This document shows, one piece after another, positions 18,381 through 27,683 of a stretch of DNA of 64,000 nucleotides (its first letter is position 1; each line of letters starts with the position of its first letter). This DNA is from CAITSH01 sp945892985. GTDB lineage: Bacteria; Pseudomonadota; Gammaproteobacteria; Burkholderiales; SG8-39. The position numbers and the translations under genes are program-made. The notes under the pieces were generated by a model. It ran no database searches and was not told the DNA's origin. It was given only the letters and a program-made list of their open reading frames with translations. Where the stretch lies: assembly GCA_945892985.1 (NCBI GenBank), contig CAMDDU010000005.1, positions 62,001-126,000 on the forward strand, read 5' to 3'.

Positions 18381-19094
18381 ATGACGGCAGAGGGTAGGCG
18401 CTTTCGTCCCGGGTTTGCCCCCACTCTTCTGGCCATCGCGGGGCTGGCCTTGCTGGTTTCCCTGGGTAACTGGCAAATGCGGCGTGCCGACGAAAAGCTG
18501 GCGCGCCAGGCGCTGTTCGATGCGCGCCAGACGGTGATGCTGGCGCTGCCCGTAAAGAAGGTGGACGTGGAGCAATACGAATGGGCGCGCATCAGCGCGC
18601 GCGGCGAGTTTGTCGCGGCAAAAACGGTGTTGCTCGACAACAAGGTCGCCCACGGCAGGGCGGGCTACCAGGTGGTGACGCCGCTGCGGCTCGAGGGCGG
18701 GCAAATTGCGCTGCTTGTCAATCGCGGCTGGGTTGCTGCCGGCCCGCGGCGCGAGGTCTTGCCGGCCATAGAAACGCCGTCCGGCTTGCAGCAACTCGAA
18801 GGGATCGCGGTGGTGCCGACGGCGCGGTTTGTCGAACTGGGCAAAGACGCTGCCGCAGCGGATGGACGGGTGTGGCAGAACCTGACGCTGGAACGCGCCG
18901 GCGCGTCGACGGGTCTGGATTTGCAGCCGGTGGTGATGCAGCAGACGAACGATACGAAAGACGGCCTGGAACGGGCCTGGGAGCCGCCCAACCTGGGCGC
19001 AGACAAACATCGCAGCTATGCCTTGCAGTGGTATTCAATCGCAGTATTGATCCTGGTCCTCTATGTTCTCCTCAACTTCCGCAAAAAATCCTAG
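18381..19094 (+). CDS. SURF1-family oxidase assembly protein
   Basis: SURF1 aids heme a insertion into subunit I. The 237-residue product has two terminal transmembrane helices (about 14-34 and 212-232). The family motifs SLGNWQMRRADEKL, GYQVVTPLRL and VNRGWVA are present, as is the C-terminal HRSYALQWYSIAVLILVLY. ATG at 18381 is preferred over TTG 18348. Its 3' end overlaps the next gene by 32 bases in another frame. Confidence 0.94.
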   Translation: MTAEGRRFRPGFAPTLLAIAGLALLVSLGNWQMRRADEKLARQALFDARQTVMLALPVKKVDVEQYEWARISARGEFVAAKTVLLDNKVAHGRAGYQVVTPLRLEGGQIALLVNRGWVAAGPRREVLPAIETPSGLQQLEGIAVVPTARFVELGKDAAAADGRVWQNLTLERAGASTGLDLQPVVMQQTNDTKDGLERAWEPPNLGADKHRSYALQWYSIAVLILVLYVLLNFRKKS

Positions 19095-19704
19095 CCCCAA
19101 CACCGGCCCCGAGCGCGCCGATTTTGAGCGCCGCCGTCGCAGCGGGCGCCGGCAGGCCATGCTCGTCATGGCCATTTGTGCCGCCCCGGTGGTTGCTGCG
19201 TGGCTGGCATTTTTTGTTTTTCCGCCGGGAAAACTCATGAACTATGGCGAACTGATCGAGGCGCGTTCTTTGCCCGATACAGCACTGCCGCTGCTAGATG
19301 GCAAGCCCTTTCGCCTGGCGGAGATGAAGGGCCGCTGGGTCATGCTGCAAGTGGATAGTGGCGCCTGCCCCGAGGCCTGCCAGATCAAGCTCTACCAGAT
19401 GCGCCAGGTGCGCCTTACCCAGGGCCGTGAAATGGACCGCATCGAGCGCGTATGGTTGATCGATGACGCGGCGCAGCTCGACACCACGGTCATGCGTGCC
19501 TTCGATGGCACGCGCATGGTGCGCGCTGCGGGCAGCCCCCTGCTCGGACAGTTTCCCGTGCCTTCCCCCGGCGGCCTGCGGCGCGACCACATTTACCTGG
19601 TCGATCCGCTGGGCAATCTGATGATGCGCTTCCCCAAAGACGCCGACCCGTCGCGTATTAAAAAAGACATCGAACGCCTGCTGCGCGTTTCGCGCATTGG
19701 CTAG
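19063..19704 (+). CDS. SCO-like thioredoxin-fold transmembrane protein
   Basis: The 213-residue protein has one N-terminal membrane anchor (about 33-53) and a periplasmic domain. There, GACPEACQIKLYQMRQVRL resembles the CxxxC copper site of SCO proteins. The distal histidine seen in SCO (DHTAGS in the true sco gene 2 kb downstream) is not obvious; HIYLVDPLGNLMMRFP occupies that region. It overlaps SURF1 by 32 bases, so it is translationally coupled. Such proteins are a standard but uncharacterised member of betaproteobacterial oxidase loci. A thiol or copper role in CuA assembly is inferred. Confidence 0.8.
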   Translation: MFSSTSAKNPSPNTGPERADFERRRRSGRRQAMLVMAICAAPVVAAWLAFFVFPPGKLMNYGELIEARSLPDTALPLLDGKPFRLAEMKGRWVMLQVDSGACPEACQIKLYQMRQVRLTQGREMDRIERVWLIDDAAQLDTTVMRAFDGTRMVRAAGSPLLGQFPVPSPGGLRRDHIYLVDPLGNLMMRFPKDADPSRIKKDIERLLRVSRIG

Positions 19705-19717
19705 GCCCGCCCCCGGC

Positions 19718-20725
19718 ATGTTCCGCAAACTGATCTTCGCTGCCGCCGTTCTTACCTTCATCGTCGTGGTGGTCGGTGCCTTTGTCCGTCTGTCTGACGC
19801 CGGGCTGGGATGCCCCGACTGGCCGCTGTGTTACGGCAAACTGACGCCGATACACGCGGCCGAAGAAATCGCCAAAGCCGAATCGGCGCAACCGGGCGGA
19901 CCGGTTTCCATGGCCAAGGCGTGGAAGGAAATGTTCCACCGCTATATCGCCAAGCTGCTCGGACTGCTGATCATAGTCATCGCCGCGCTGGCCTGGCTCA
20001 AGCGCCGCCAACTGGGCCAGTCGCCGTGGCTTGCGACCGCCTTGTTCGTGGCGGTCTGCCTGCAGGGCGCGTTTGGTGCCTGGACCGTCACCATGATGCT
20101 GATGCCGCTGATCGTCACCGGCCACCTGTTGGGCGGCATGACGGTGTTGTCCTTGCTCACCTGGCTGTCGGCGCGCCAAATGAACTGGCCGGCCATCGAT
20201 GCGAAGACCCTGCCGCCCTTGCTCACCCGCGCCGCGCCCATTGCCTTGGCGCTGCTTGTTGGCCAGATCGCCCTGGGCGGATGGGTCAGTACCAACTACG
20301 CGGCCATGGGTTGTCCAGACCTGCCCTGGTGCAAAGGCCAGATCGTCCCGCCGATGGAGTTGGGCCATGGCTTCACCTTATTGCGCGATCTGGGCAAGAC
20401 GGCCGATGGCGAATTCCTTAGCCTCGAGGCGCTCACGGCGATCCACTGGATGCATCGCCTCGGGGCGCTCGTGTTGTTTTTGCTACTCGGATGGTTCGGC
20501 TCAAAACTGCTCGGGCAACGTGCACTGCGCTCGCTCGGGATTGCGCTGCTCTCTTTACTGTGCCTGCAGGTCGGCATAGGCCTTGCCATCGTCGCATTAC
20601 AACTGCCGCTCTACCTAGCCGCCGCCCACAATGCCGGAGCGGCGCTGCTGTTGATGAGCATGGTCGTGATAAACTTTCGCCTCTTTTCCGCCCCCCGTGC
20701 CTGCGTAAGTCCGGGCTCCGCATGA
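19718..20725 (+). CDS. ctaA: Heme A synthase CtaA/COX15
   Basis: CtaA oxidises the C8 methyl of heme O to give heme A. The 335-residue protein has about eight transmembrane helices in two homologous four-helix halves. [21 protein letters not shown] near the N-terminus and [19 protein letters not shown] in the second half mark the two repeats, with histidines in MFHRYIAK and [11 protein letters not shown] at 19718 is preferred over TTG at 19697. The last codons overlap the ctaB start. Confidence 0.95.
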   Translation: MFRKLIFAAAVLTFIVVVVGAFVRLSDAGLGCPDWPLCYGKLTPIHAAEEIAKAESAQPGGPVSMAKAWKEMFHRYIAKLLGLLIIVIAALAWLKRRQLGQSPWLATALFVAVCLQGAFGAWTVTMMLMPLIVTGHLLGGMTVLSLLTWLSARQMNWPAIDAKTLPPLLTRAAPIALALLVGQIALGGWVSTNYAAMGCPDLPWCKGQIVPPMELGHGFTLLRDLGKTADGEFLSLEALTAIHWMHRLGALVLFLLLGWFGSKLLGQRALRSLGIALLSLLCLQVGIGLAIVALQLPLYLAAAHNAGAALLLMSMVVINFRLFSAPRACVSPGSA

Positions 20726-21630
20726 ATCAAACCGTCCCCCTCAGCCAACACCGCAGCGGCCTGTTTAACCGGCTGCGGCAGTTCTACGCGCTGACCAAAC
20801 CGCGTGTGGTGTCGCTGATCGTCTTTTGTGCCGTGATCGGCATGCTGCTGGCGGTGCCGGCCGGTGTGGCGCTGCCACTGGTGCCGCTGCTGGCGGCCAC
20901 CGTGGGCATAGCCCTTGTTGCCGGCGCAGCCGCCGCGATCAATTGCCTGGTGGAACAGAAAATCGATGCGCTGATGGCGCGCACGCGCGGGCGTCCGCTG
21001 CCACTGGGCGAGGTCAATTCCATCGAAACTCTGGTTTTCGCCAGCATCGTCGGGGGAGCCGGCCTGTGTTTGCTCAATATCTGGGTCAATCCGCTGACCA
21101 TGTGGCTCACCCTCGCCACCTTCGTCGGCTACGCCATCATCTACACCGTCATCCTCAAGCCGGCGACGCCGCAGAACATCGTCATCGGCGGCGCATCGGG
21201 TGCGATGCCGCCGGTGCTGGGCTGGGCGGCCATGACGGACAGCGTTACGCCCGATGCCATGCTGCTGTTCTTGATCATATTCACCTGGACGCCACCGCAC
21301 TTCTGGGCGCTCGCGCTGTACCGCACCGAGGAATACGCCAAGGCCGGCCTGCCGATGCTGCCGGTGACGCATGGCGAAAAATTCACCCGCCTGCAGGTGC
21401 TGCTCTACACCATCATCATGGTCGCCTCCACCCTGCTGCCCTTTGTCTATCGCATGAGCGGCTGGATTTATCTCGTTTCGGCGGTGGTGCTCGGCCTGGT
21501 GTTCATGTGGTACGCCGTGCGTATTTTTATCAGCTACAGTGATGCGCTGGCGCGCACCACCTTTCGCTATTCCATCCTCTACCTCTCGCTGCTGTTTGCG
21601 GCGCTGCTGGTCGATCACTACTTTGCCTGA
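20722..21630 (+). CDS. ctaB: Protoheme IX farnesyltransferase (heme O synthase)
   Basis: This UbiA-family membrane prenyltransferase makes heme O from protoheme. The 302-residue product begins at an ATG overlapping the ctaA stop. It has the [15 protein letters not shown] opening, the Asp/Asn-rich active-site segment [20 protein letters not shown], and [13 protein letters not shown] with [14 protein letters not shown]. It acts immediately before CtaA in heme A synthesis. Confidence 0.96.
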   Translation: MNQTVPLSQHRSGLFNRLRQFYALTKPRVVSLIVFCAVIGMLLAVPAGVALPLVPLLAATVGIALVAGAAAAINCLVEQKIDALMARTRGRPLPLGEVNSIETLVFASIVGGAGLCLLNIWVNPLTMWLTLATFVGYAIIYTVILKPATPQNIVIGGASGAMPPVLGWAAMTDSVTPDAMLLFLIIFTWTPPHFWALALYRTEEYAKAGLPMLPVTHGEKFTRLQVLLYTIIMVASTLLPFVYRMSGWIYLVSAVVLGLVFMWYAVRIFISYSDALARTTFRYSILYLSLLFAALLVDHYFA

Positions 21631-21646
21631 AGCGCAAAGCAAACCG

Positions 21647-22240
21647 ATGCGCGTTCGGCTCGCCCTCGCCCTCGCCCTGGTCACAATGACCGCACTGCTG
21701 TGCGCCTGCGCCCCTTCGGGCCAAAAATTTAACAGCACCGATATCACCGGTGCCGAATATGGCAAGGATTTCAAGCTCACCGACCACAGCGGCAAGGTCC
21801 GCACCCTAGCCGACTTCAAGGGTAGGGCGGTCGTGATGTTTTTCGGCTACACGCGTTGCCCCGATGTTTGTCCGACCACCATGGTCGAGATGAAACATGT
21901 CATAGAATATCTGGGCGAAGAGGGCAAGCGCGTACAGGTCTTGTTCGTCACCATTGATCCGGAGCGCGACAAGCCCGAATTGCTGGCCCAATATGTGCCG
22001 GCCTTTGACCCGGGTTTTCTTGGTCTGTACGGCGATCTTGAAACAACGCAAAAAACCGCCAAGGACTTCAAGGTATTTTTCCAAAAAGTGCCGGGCAAGA
22101 CAGCCGACAGCTACACCATGGACCATACCGCGGGCAGCTATGTGTTCGATCCGCTGGGCCGCTTGCGCTTGTTCGTGCGCCATGGTGGCGATACCGGCCC
22201 GCTGGTGGCCGACCTCAAGGCTTTGCTCTCCGGAAAATAG
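21647..22240 (+). CDS. SCO1/SenC copper chaperone
   Basis: SCO proteins deliver copper to, or reduce, the CuA site of subunit II. The 197-residue product has a lipoprotein-like signal (cysteine pair CACAPSG about residue 19-25) and a thioredoxin fold with copper ligands CPDVC (about 70-74) and distal His in MDHTAGSYV (about 160). The start ATG 21647 lies 16 bases after ctaB. It closes the plus-strand oxidase-assembly run. Confidence 0.95.
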   Translation: MRVRLALALALVTMTALLCACAPSGQKFNSTDITGAEYGKDFKLTDHSGKVRTLADFKGRAVVMFFGYTRCPDVCPTTMVEMKHVIEYLGEEGKRVQVLFVTIDPERDKPELLAQYVPAFDPGFLGLYGDLETTQKTAKDFKVFFQKVPGKTADSYTMDHTAGSYVFDPLGRLRLFVRHGGDTGPLVADLKALLSGK

Positions 22241-22281
22241 ACCTGGCCGGGCCCGGGTGGGCCGCTAGTGGCGCCAGGCCC

Positions 22282-22467
22282 TTAGCGCAAATCAGGGTCG
22301 CGCAAGGGCGGCCGATCGGGTTGATTGTCGCGATGATTGTCCCGAGAACCTGTGCGCCCGTCGCGCCATTCTTTTTCCAACTGAGAACTCAGGTGAAGAA
22401 AAATAATAACGATAAGACCGAGGCTGAAACACAGCAGTGTGATCAACCAAAAATTCCACGAAGACAT
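22282..22467 (-). CDS. Small single-pass membrane protein, unrecognised
   Basis: A 61-codon frame with ATG at 22467 encodes an N-terminal hydrophobic helix (about residues 6-26), then a charged Asp/Arg/Pro-rich tail (DNHRDNQPDRPPLRDPDLR). An AT-rich TATAAG block near 22510 could be its promoter; there is no strong ribosome-binding site. It converges with sco and lies 143 bases past the response regulator. I do not recognise a family. It may be a real accessory protein of either neighbour, or a chance frame. Confidence 0.45.
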   Translation of the reverse strand: MSSWNFWLITLLCFSLGLIVIIFLHLSSQLEKEWRDGRTGSRDNHRDNQPDRPPLRDPDLR

Positions 22468-22610
22468 GTCTTAGTCGCCTGTTTGAAGTGCACAGGGCCA
22501 GACTATCTTATAAATAAATCATCGCGAATACATGGATACCGGTAAAGCGGCTAATGTCTCGGTCATTGCGCGGGCGTTTCAGTTTCAACACGCACCGCGC
22601 ACTTGCCCTC

Positions 22611-23261
22611 TTACAGGTCGGCGATGCCGACGAGTATGGCGTACTTGGTCAGTTCGGCGACATTGTGCAGCTCGAGTTTGCGCATGATGTTGCGGCGATG
22701 CACGTCGACGGTGCTCGAGGCGATGTGCAGCAATTTGCCGATTTGCGGCGAACTTTTCCCTTGTGCCAGAAGCTGCAATACGGCGGTCTCGCGACGGGCG
22801 AGGCGCCTTGATTCAATCGGCGTCGTTGCACCGCCGGGGCCAAGGCCGTTGGAGTCGACCAGCAATGTCGCCGACTCGGGGCACAGGTAAGTCTTGCCCT
22901 TTGCGGCGCTGTTGATCGCATAGACCAACTGGTCGCCGGCCGCCGACTTGACAACATAGGCCATGGCGCCCGCCCCCATCATTTCGATGATGAACTGTTT
23001 GTAGTTGGAGGCCGACAGCGCGACGACCTTTATTTGCGGATGCTTGGCCCTCAGGGCGCGCATCGCCTCAATGCCGTTCACCCCGGGCATGCTGACGTCC
23101 ATGGTGACCACATCGGGCCTGAGTAGCGCGACGGTCTCTACGATCTTGCTGCCATCGCCGAGTTCGCCGACCACCTCGATGCCTTCTTCCAGTTCCAGCA
23201 TCACGCGCAGCGCCTGGCGGAACATGGTGTGATCGTCGACCAGTAATGTGCGGATGCTCAT
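22611..23261 (-). CDS. NarL/FixJ-family response regulator
   Basis: The 216-residue protein has a receiver domain (Asp9/Asp10, phospho-acceptor Asp55 in TMDVSMPG, Lys near 105) and a C-terminal LuxR-type helix-turn-helix (RRETAVLQLLAQGKSSPQIG, STVDVHRRNIMRKL). Its ATG overlaps the stop of the upstream kinase, with GGAGG seven bases before it. It is therefore almost certainly the partner of that kinase. Targets are unknown; an insertion GLGPGGATTPIES lies between the domains. Confidence 0.93.
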   Translation of the reverse strand: MSIRTLLVDDHTMFRQALRVMLELEEGIEVVGELGDGSKIVETVALLRPDVVTMDVSMPGVNGIEAMRALRAKHPQIKVVALSASNYKQFIIEMMGAGAMAYVVKSAAGDQLVYAINSAAKGKTYLCPESATLLVDSNGLGPGGATTPIESRRLARRETAVLQLLAQGKSSPQIGKLLHIASSTVDVHRRNIMRKLELHNVAELTKYAILVGIADL

Positions 23262-26200
23262 CGCTTGCCTCCCTTTTTCATTTTCGCGCTTGCCGCCACT
23301 GCGGCGGGCGGCAGCATTGGCACGGTCAGGGTGACCGAGGTGCCCTCGCCCGGCTTGCTGCGCAATGCCACTTCGCCGCCAAGAAAGCCTATGCGTTCGC
23401 GCACACTAAGCAGCCCGTAACCGGACACGCCGCTGACCGGTTGGACGGCACCGGGTTCAAATCCGATGCCGGCATCGCTCACCGTGACGAAAAGGGTGTC
23501 GTTTGCGCCGCGAGCCGTGGTGACGCTGGCCGAAGTAACATCGGCGTGCTTGGCAACATTGATGAGCAATTCGCGCACGGCACGGAACAGCGTGGTGCTG
23601 ACGGCGTGCTCGAGCGGCTTGGGTGTGCCATCGTCCTTGGTGTGCACTTCAAGCTTGTACACATGACGCATCTCATCGGCAATCCAGTCGAGGGCTGCTA
23701 CCAGCCCGAGTTTGTAGAGCAGCGGCGGGTTTAGCTTGAAGGCCATGGCGCGCAGCTTGCGGTTGGCCTGATCGATAGCCGCGAGGCAACTTTGCATGGC
23801 TTCGTGCACTGTGTCGGGCATCTCGAGCTTGGAGACGCCCTTGGCCTTGAGGCTGATCACGGCCATGAGTTGCCCCAGATCGTCGTGCAAGTCCTGCGCC
23901 AGCGCACGACGCTCGTTCTCCTCGGCCATCGCCAGCGCCGCGGAGAGGGCGTGCAACTTGTCGTTCTGCTCGTGCGAATCGGTGAGGTCGTGGCGTGCGG
24001 CGTCGGCCGCCGCCGTGGCCAGACGCAGGTCGCTGATGTCCGTGTAGCTCACAATGACGCCGCAGACCAGGTTGTTGTCGTTCTTGTAGGGAAGCAGCCG
24101 GCGTATGTAGCGGCGGCCGTTTGTGGTCTGAAATTCGCTCTGCGAAATTGTTCTTTTTGCGAGCACGGCTTTGGCGGCTTCGAGCAGGTTGCCGCCCACC
24201 CGCGCGATGCTGAAGTCGCTGATCGAGCGACCGATGTCACCGGCGAGGAACTTGAACTGTGCCGACGTAGCCGGCGTGAACCACTTGATGCGGAAAGTCG
24301 GGTCGAGGCAGATGGTCGCGACATCGCTGCTGTTGAGCAGGTTGGACAGGTCGCTGTTTGAGCTCTCGAGCTCACCCACCTTGATTACGAGTTGCTGGTT
24401 GACCGTGGCCAGTTCCTCGTTGAGCGATTGCAATTCCTCCTTGGAGCTTTCCAGCTCTTCGTTGAGCGAACGGAACTCTTCGTTGACCGAGACCACCTCT
24501 TCGTTGGCAATTTTCAGATCGGCATTGGCCGTCTCCCAGTTCTCAATGCTGCTTTGCAGGTCGTCGCGGGTCGTCCGCAGCTCTTCCTCGAGGTGGCGCA
24601 CCAGCGTGCGCTCGGTTTTGTTGCCAGGTTGCATCAGGGTCGGTTGCGTGTCGTGACGGAACACCACCAGGAAGACCCGTCCGAATTCGCCGTCTGCGAT
24701 GGGTGTCACCGTGATCTGCACCGGCATGAGGTCGTCGCCGCGTTTCATGCGGCCTTCTGTGACGCTGATGCTCAAGCCGCCGCCCGCCGCCTCTTGCAGT
24801 GCGGTGCGCAAACGCGCGCGCAGGCCCTCGCGGACCAGGGCCAGCAGGTCATTCGTTGGTGCGCCACGCGGATGTAGAACAAAATCGTCGGTCGGGCCGC
24901 AGAAGTACAACACCTGGTGGTGCTCGTTGACCAGCATCGATGCCGGCGTGAAGCGGTCGAGGATCAGTTTCTGTGCGATGCTCGCCGCCCGGGTGACCGG
25001 CGGCGGGATTGGCAACGGGGTGAGGGCGGCGCGCGAGAGGGTGTCTCCGGCGTTTGCCGGCAAGCGCAGCGCATCGACCCGCGTCACGCCCACGCGCTGG
25101 TAAAGATGCCATTTTTTCGAGACCGGTTTCAACAGATCGTCGCGGCCTCCGTTTGATTCGGCGGTACCCAGAAAGAGATACGCGTCTTTTAGCAGCGCGA
25201 AGTGAAAGATATTGAGCACGCGTTTCTGCACCTCGGGCTCAAGGTAGATCAGGACATTACGGCAGGAGATCAGGTCTGCACGGCCGAAAGGCGGATCGGA
25301 AAAAAGGTTTTGCACGCCGAAAATGACCGCCGTGCGCAATTGCTGCGATACGGTGAAGTGCTGGCGGTCGGTGTCCTCGATAAAATAGCGGCGTAGCAAG
25401 GCGACCGGCATGCGGCTGGCGATGCCGGCCGGGTAGCGTCCTTGACGGCCGATTTCAAGGCCTTCATTGTTGGTGTCGGTGGCGAAGATATGCACCGGGC
25501 AGGCCTTGCGCGCCCGGCGCAGTCGCTCGAGTACCAGGATGGCCATGGTGTAGGCCTCTTCGCCGGTGGAGCAGCCGGGCACCCAGATGCGTATCGGTTC
25601 GCCCTGCCGCTTGGCGGCCACCAAGGGGCCGATCACCTCGGCGTTGAGTGCTTTCCAAGCCTCCGGATCGCGGAAGAAATCAGTCACCCCGATCAGCAGG
25701 TCGTGAAACAGCGCGTCGATCTCGGCGCTGTCTTTTTTGAGCAGCGCCACGTAATCGGACTGGCCCAGTACGCCGCGCAGGCCCATGCGCCGCCGGATGC
25801 GCCGCAGCAGCGTGGCACGCTTGTAGCTCTGAAAGTCATAGCCGCAGCGGGTGTTGATGATGTCGAGCAGGCTTCTTGTCGCCTGTTCGTCGCCCTTATC
25901 GACGGACGCATTGGCGGTGATCGCGACATAAGGGTGGCTGGCGTAGGTGCAAAGAATTTTTGGCATTCTCTCTACCGGCAGCACATAGTTGACAAGGCCG
26001 GTGGCGATGGCGCTGCATGGCATGCCCTCGACTTGTGCGGTCGAGGGCTCCTGCGCCAAAACGACGCCACCGTTCGCGGCGATGGTTTTCAGGCCCAGCG
26101 CGCCATCAGTGCCGGTCCCCGAAAGCACGATGCCAATAGCCCGCGCAGCGCAGTCCTTGCCGAGCGAATTAAAAAAAAAGTCGATCGGTAGATGGGGCTT

Positions 26201-26605
26201 TTTTGTCTGGTTGCGCGGCGTCAGTCGCAGGCGGCCGCCCGTTACCGCCAGCTCCTTGTTGGACGGTGCGGTGTAGACATGGTTTGCCAGAAGCAGCGTG
26301 CCGTTGCGCGCTTCGCTCACGGGCATGGTGGTGAATTTTGCGAACAGTTCCGCGGCGAGGCTGGCATGGGTCGGATCGAGATGCTGGACGATGACGAAGG
26401 CAATGCCGCTCTCGGCGGGCATGCTCTTTAGGAATGCGCGTATTGCCTCGAAGCCGCCGGCCGAGGCGCCGATGCCGGCGATGCAGGGTTTATGTGTGGA
26501 GCCTGGCTTTGTGGCGTGCTTCGCCGCCGCGGATAGACGGGCCCTTTTTTGCGGGGCCGGCTTCTTGTCTTTGGGCCGACGCTTTGCAACGGCTTTTGCA
26601 GGCAA
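23258..26605 (-). CDS. CheB-CheR-PAS-histidine kinase fusion protein
   Basis: About 1115 residues hold several modules. After a Lys/Arg-rich N-terminus, a CheB methylesterase domain (about 40-230) has GIGASAGG, VVQHLDP and GTGTDGALG (Ser, His, Asp triad), but no receiver domain. Next is a CheR methyltransferase (about 250-500; WVPGCSTGEEAYT, CRNVLIYL). Then come a linker, a long coiled coil (about 660-750, NEELESSKEELQSLNEEL), a PAS domain (about 755-865), and a HisKA_3/HATPase kinase with ALAQDLHDDLGQ and ELLINVAKHAD. The TTG at 26605 has GAGGAG six bases upstream and is preferred to TTG 26611. The signal sensed is unknown. Confidence 0.92.
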   Translation of the reverse strand: MPAKAVAKRRPKDKKPAPQKRARLSAAAKHATKPGSTHKPCIAGIGASAGGFEAIRAFLKSMPAESGIAFVIVQHLDPTHASLAAELFAKFTTMPVSEARNGTLLLANHVYTAPSNKELAVTGGRLRLTPRNQTKKPHLPIDFFFNSLGKDCAARAIGIVLSGTGTDGALGLKTIAANGGVVLAQEPSTAQVEGMPCSAIATGLVNYVLPVERMPKILCTYASHPYVAITANASVDKGDEQATRSLLDIINTRCGYDFQSYKRATLLRRIRRRMGLRGVLGQSDYVALLKKDSAEIDALFHDLLIGVTDFFRDPEAWKALNAEVIGPLVAAKRQGEPIRIWVPGCSTGEEAYTMAILVLERLRRARKACPVHIFATDTNNEGLEIGRQGRYPAGIASRMPVALLRRYFIEDTDRQHFTVSQQLRTAVIFGVQNLFSDPPFGRADLISCRNVLIYLEPEVQKRVLNIFHFALLKDAYLFLGTAESNGGRDDLLKPVSKKWHLYQRVGVTRVDALRLPANAGDTLSRAALTPLPIPPPVTRAASIAQKLILDRFTPASMLVNEHHQVLYFCGPTDDFVLHPRGAPTNDLLALVREGLRARLRTALQEAAGGGLSISVTEGRMKRGDDLMPVQITVTPIADGEFGRVFLVVFRHDTQPTLMQPGNKTERTLVRHLEEELRTTRDDLQSSIENWETANADLKIANEEVVSVNEEFRSLNEELESSKEELQSLNEELATVNQQLVIKVGELESSNSDLSNLLNSSDVATICLDPTFRIKWFTPATSAQFKFLAGDIGRSISDFSIARVGGNLLEAAKAVLAKRTISQSEFQTTNGRRYIRRLLPYKNDNNLVCGVIVSYTDISDLRLATAAADAARHDLTDSHEQNDKLHALSAALAMAEENERRALAQDLHDDLGQLMAVISLKAKGVSKLEMPDTVHEAMQSCLAAIDQANRKLRAMAFKLNPPLLYKLGLVAALDWIADEMRHVYKLEVHTKDDGTPKPLEHAVSTTLFRAVRELLINVAKHADVTSASVTTARGANDTLFVTVSDAGIGFEPGAVQPVSGVSGYGLLSVRERIGFLGGEVALRSKPGEGTSVTLTVPMLPPAAVAASAKMKKGGKR

Positions 26606-27014
26606 ATCCAACTCCTCGGAGGCTAGGTAGGGATTCGAAAATGCATATTGCGTTCACCAATCCTCGAACTGGCTTGACTTTGGTCTGCGTTGAATCGTAG
26701 CGATGCATCTTTTTGTTGTTGATGCGCTAACGGAAATTATTAACTATTGTAAACGATTGTATCTAATTGTTAAGGTACTTTTTTTTAAAGTAATTTCTGA
26801 TTATGTGATGAAAGGTTTTGCCGCCATTAAGAAATCCAGAAATCCGAAATTGGAATAAACAGGCGCTTAAGCGCGCGGGGCAGTGCCTGCGGGGGGGGGG
26901 GGGCGATGCCCGGCTTCTTGTTGTGGTGCCCGAGCTTGGTGCTCAAGCCCGGTGCCACAGCTTGCTACCCTTGTTACCAAAGGGCAAAGCACACCTTCGC
27001 AAATAGCGCAGCGC
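26606..27014. other. AT-rich spacer upstream of the kinase gene
   Basis: About 400 bases lie between alkB and the kinase. The part from 26690 to 26850 is strikingly AT-rich compared with its surroundings and should contain the kinase promoter. The part from 26870 on returns to high GC and holds a 13-base G tract. I see no credible gene. Confidence 0.55.
26891..26903 (+). repeat. Homopolymer of 13 guanines
   Basis: Thirteen consecutive Gs lie in the alkB-kinase spacer, 112 bases past the alkB stop and about 285 bases upstream of the kinase start. Such a tract is prone to slippage and to sequencing error. Confidence 0.9.
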
Positions 27015-27683
27015 TCACAACGCCTTGCGAAAGGTCAGGTTGATGCGCTGGCGGCCAAGCAACGGGTGTTCTCCGTCTGCGAGTGGCGAGACGCCGTGAA
27101 AGGCGAGGCGCGCCGGCCCGCCCCACACCACCACATCGCCGTGCGTAAGCTGGCAGCGTTGCAGTCGGTCGCGGCGCTGCAGGCCGCCAAACAAAAACAC
27201 CGCCGGCAGGCCCAGCGACACCGACACGATGGGCTGGGTGAAGTCGCGTTCGTCCTTGTCCTGGTGCGGCGCCATGCGCGCGCCCGGCGCGTAGCTGTTG
27301 ATGAGGCAGGCGTCGGGCGTAAAGCGGGCAAAGCCCGCCCGTGCTGCTGCGCGCGCGGCCAGCGCCGTGAAGGCCGCCGGCATGGCCGGCCACGGCCGGC
27401 CTGTTTGCGGATCGATGGCATCGTAGCGATAGCCGCGGCGGTCGCTGATCCAGCCGGTGTCGCCGCAGTTGCTCATGGCCACCGACATGCGAAAGCCGCC
27501 GCGTGTGAGCATCTGCCGCAGTGGCGCTTGCATGATGATGGTGTGCAAAGCAGCCATCAGTGCGGCATCCTCATCGCCGACGAAGCGGCGCAGTAGCAGC
27601 GCCCCTTCCGCCAGCGTTTCGTGTTCGGTCTTGGCTTCGGCCTCTTCGCCGAACAAGTCGGCGGTCTCGCCGTGTGCGCTCAT
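27015..27683 (-). CDS. alkB: DNA oxidative demethylase AlkB
   Basis: This Fe(II)/2-oxoglutarate dioxygenase repairs 1-methyladenine and 3-methylcytosine. The 222-residue product has the iron ligands HQD (in MAPHQDKDERD) and the distal His in LAFHGVSPL, and the 2-oxoglutarate-binding arginines in RINLTFRK. SNCGDTGWISDRRGYRYD is the substrate lid. ATG at 27683 overlaps the stop of the upstream ogt-like gene by four bases, so the two repair enzymes form one translationally coupled unit. Confidence 0.95.
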   Translation of the reverse strand: MSAHGETADLFGEEAEAKTEHETLAEGALLLRRFVGDEDAALMAALHTIIMQAPLRQMLTRGGFRMSVAMSNCGDTGWISDRRGYRYDAIDPQTGRPWPAMPAAFTALAARAAARAGFARFTPDACLINSYAPGARMAPHQDKDERDFTQPIVSVSLGLPAVFLFGGLQRRDRLQRCQLTHGDVVVWGGPARLAFHGVSPLADGEHPLLGRQRINLTFRKAL

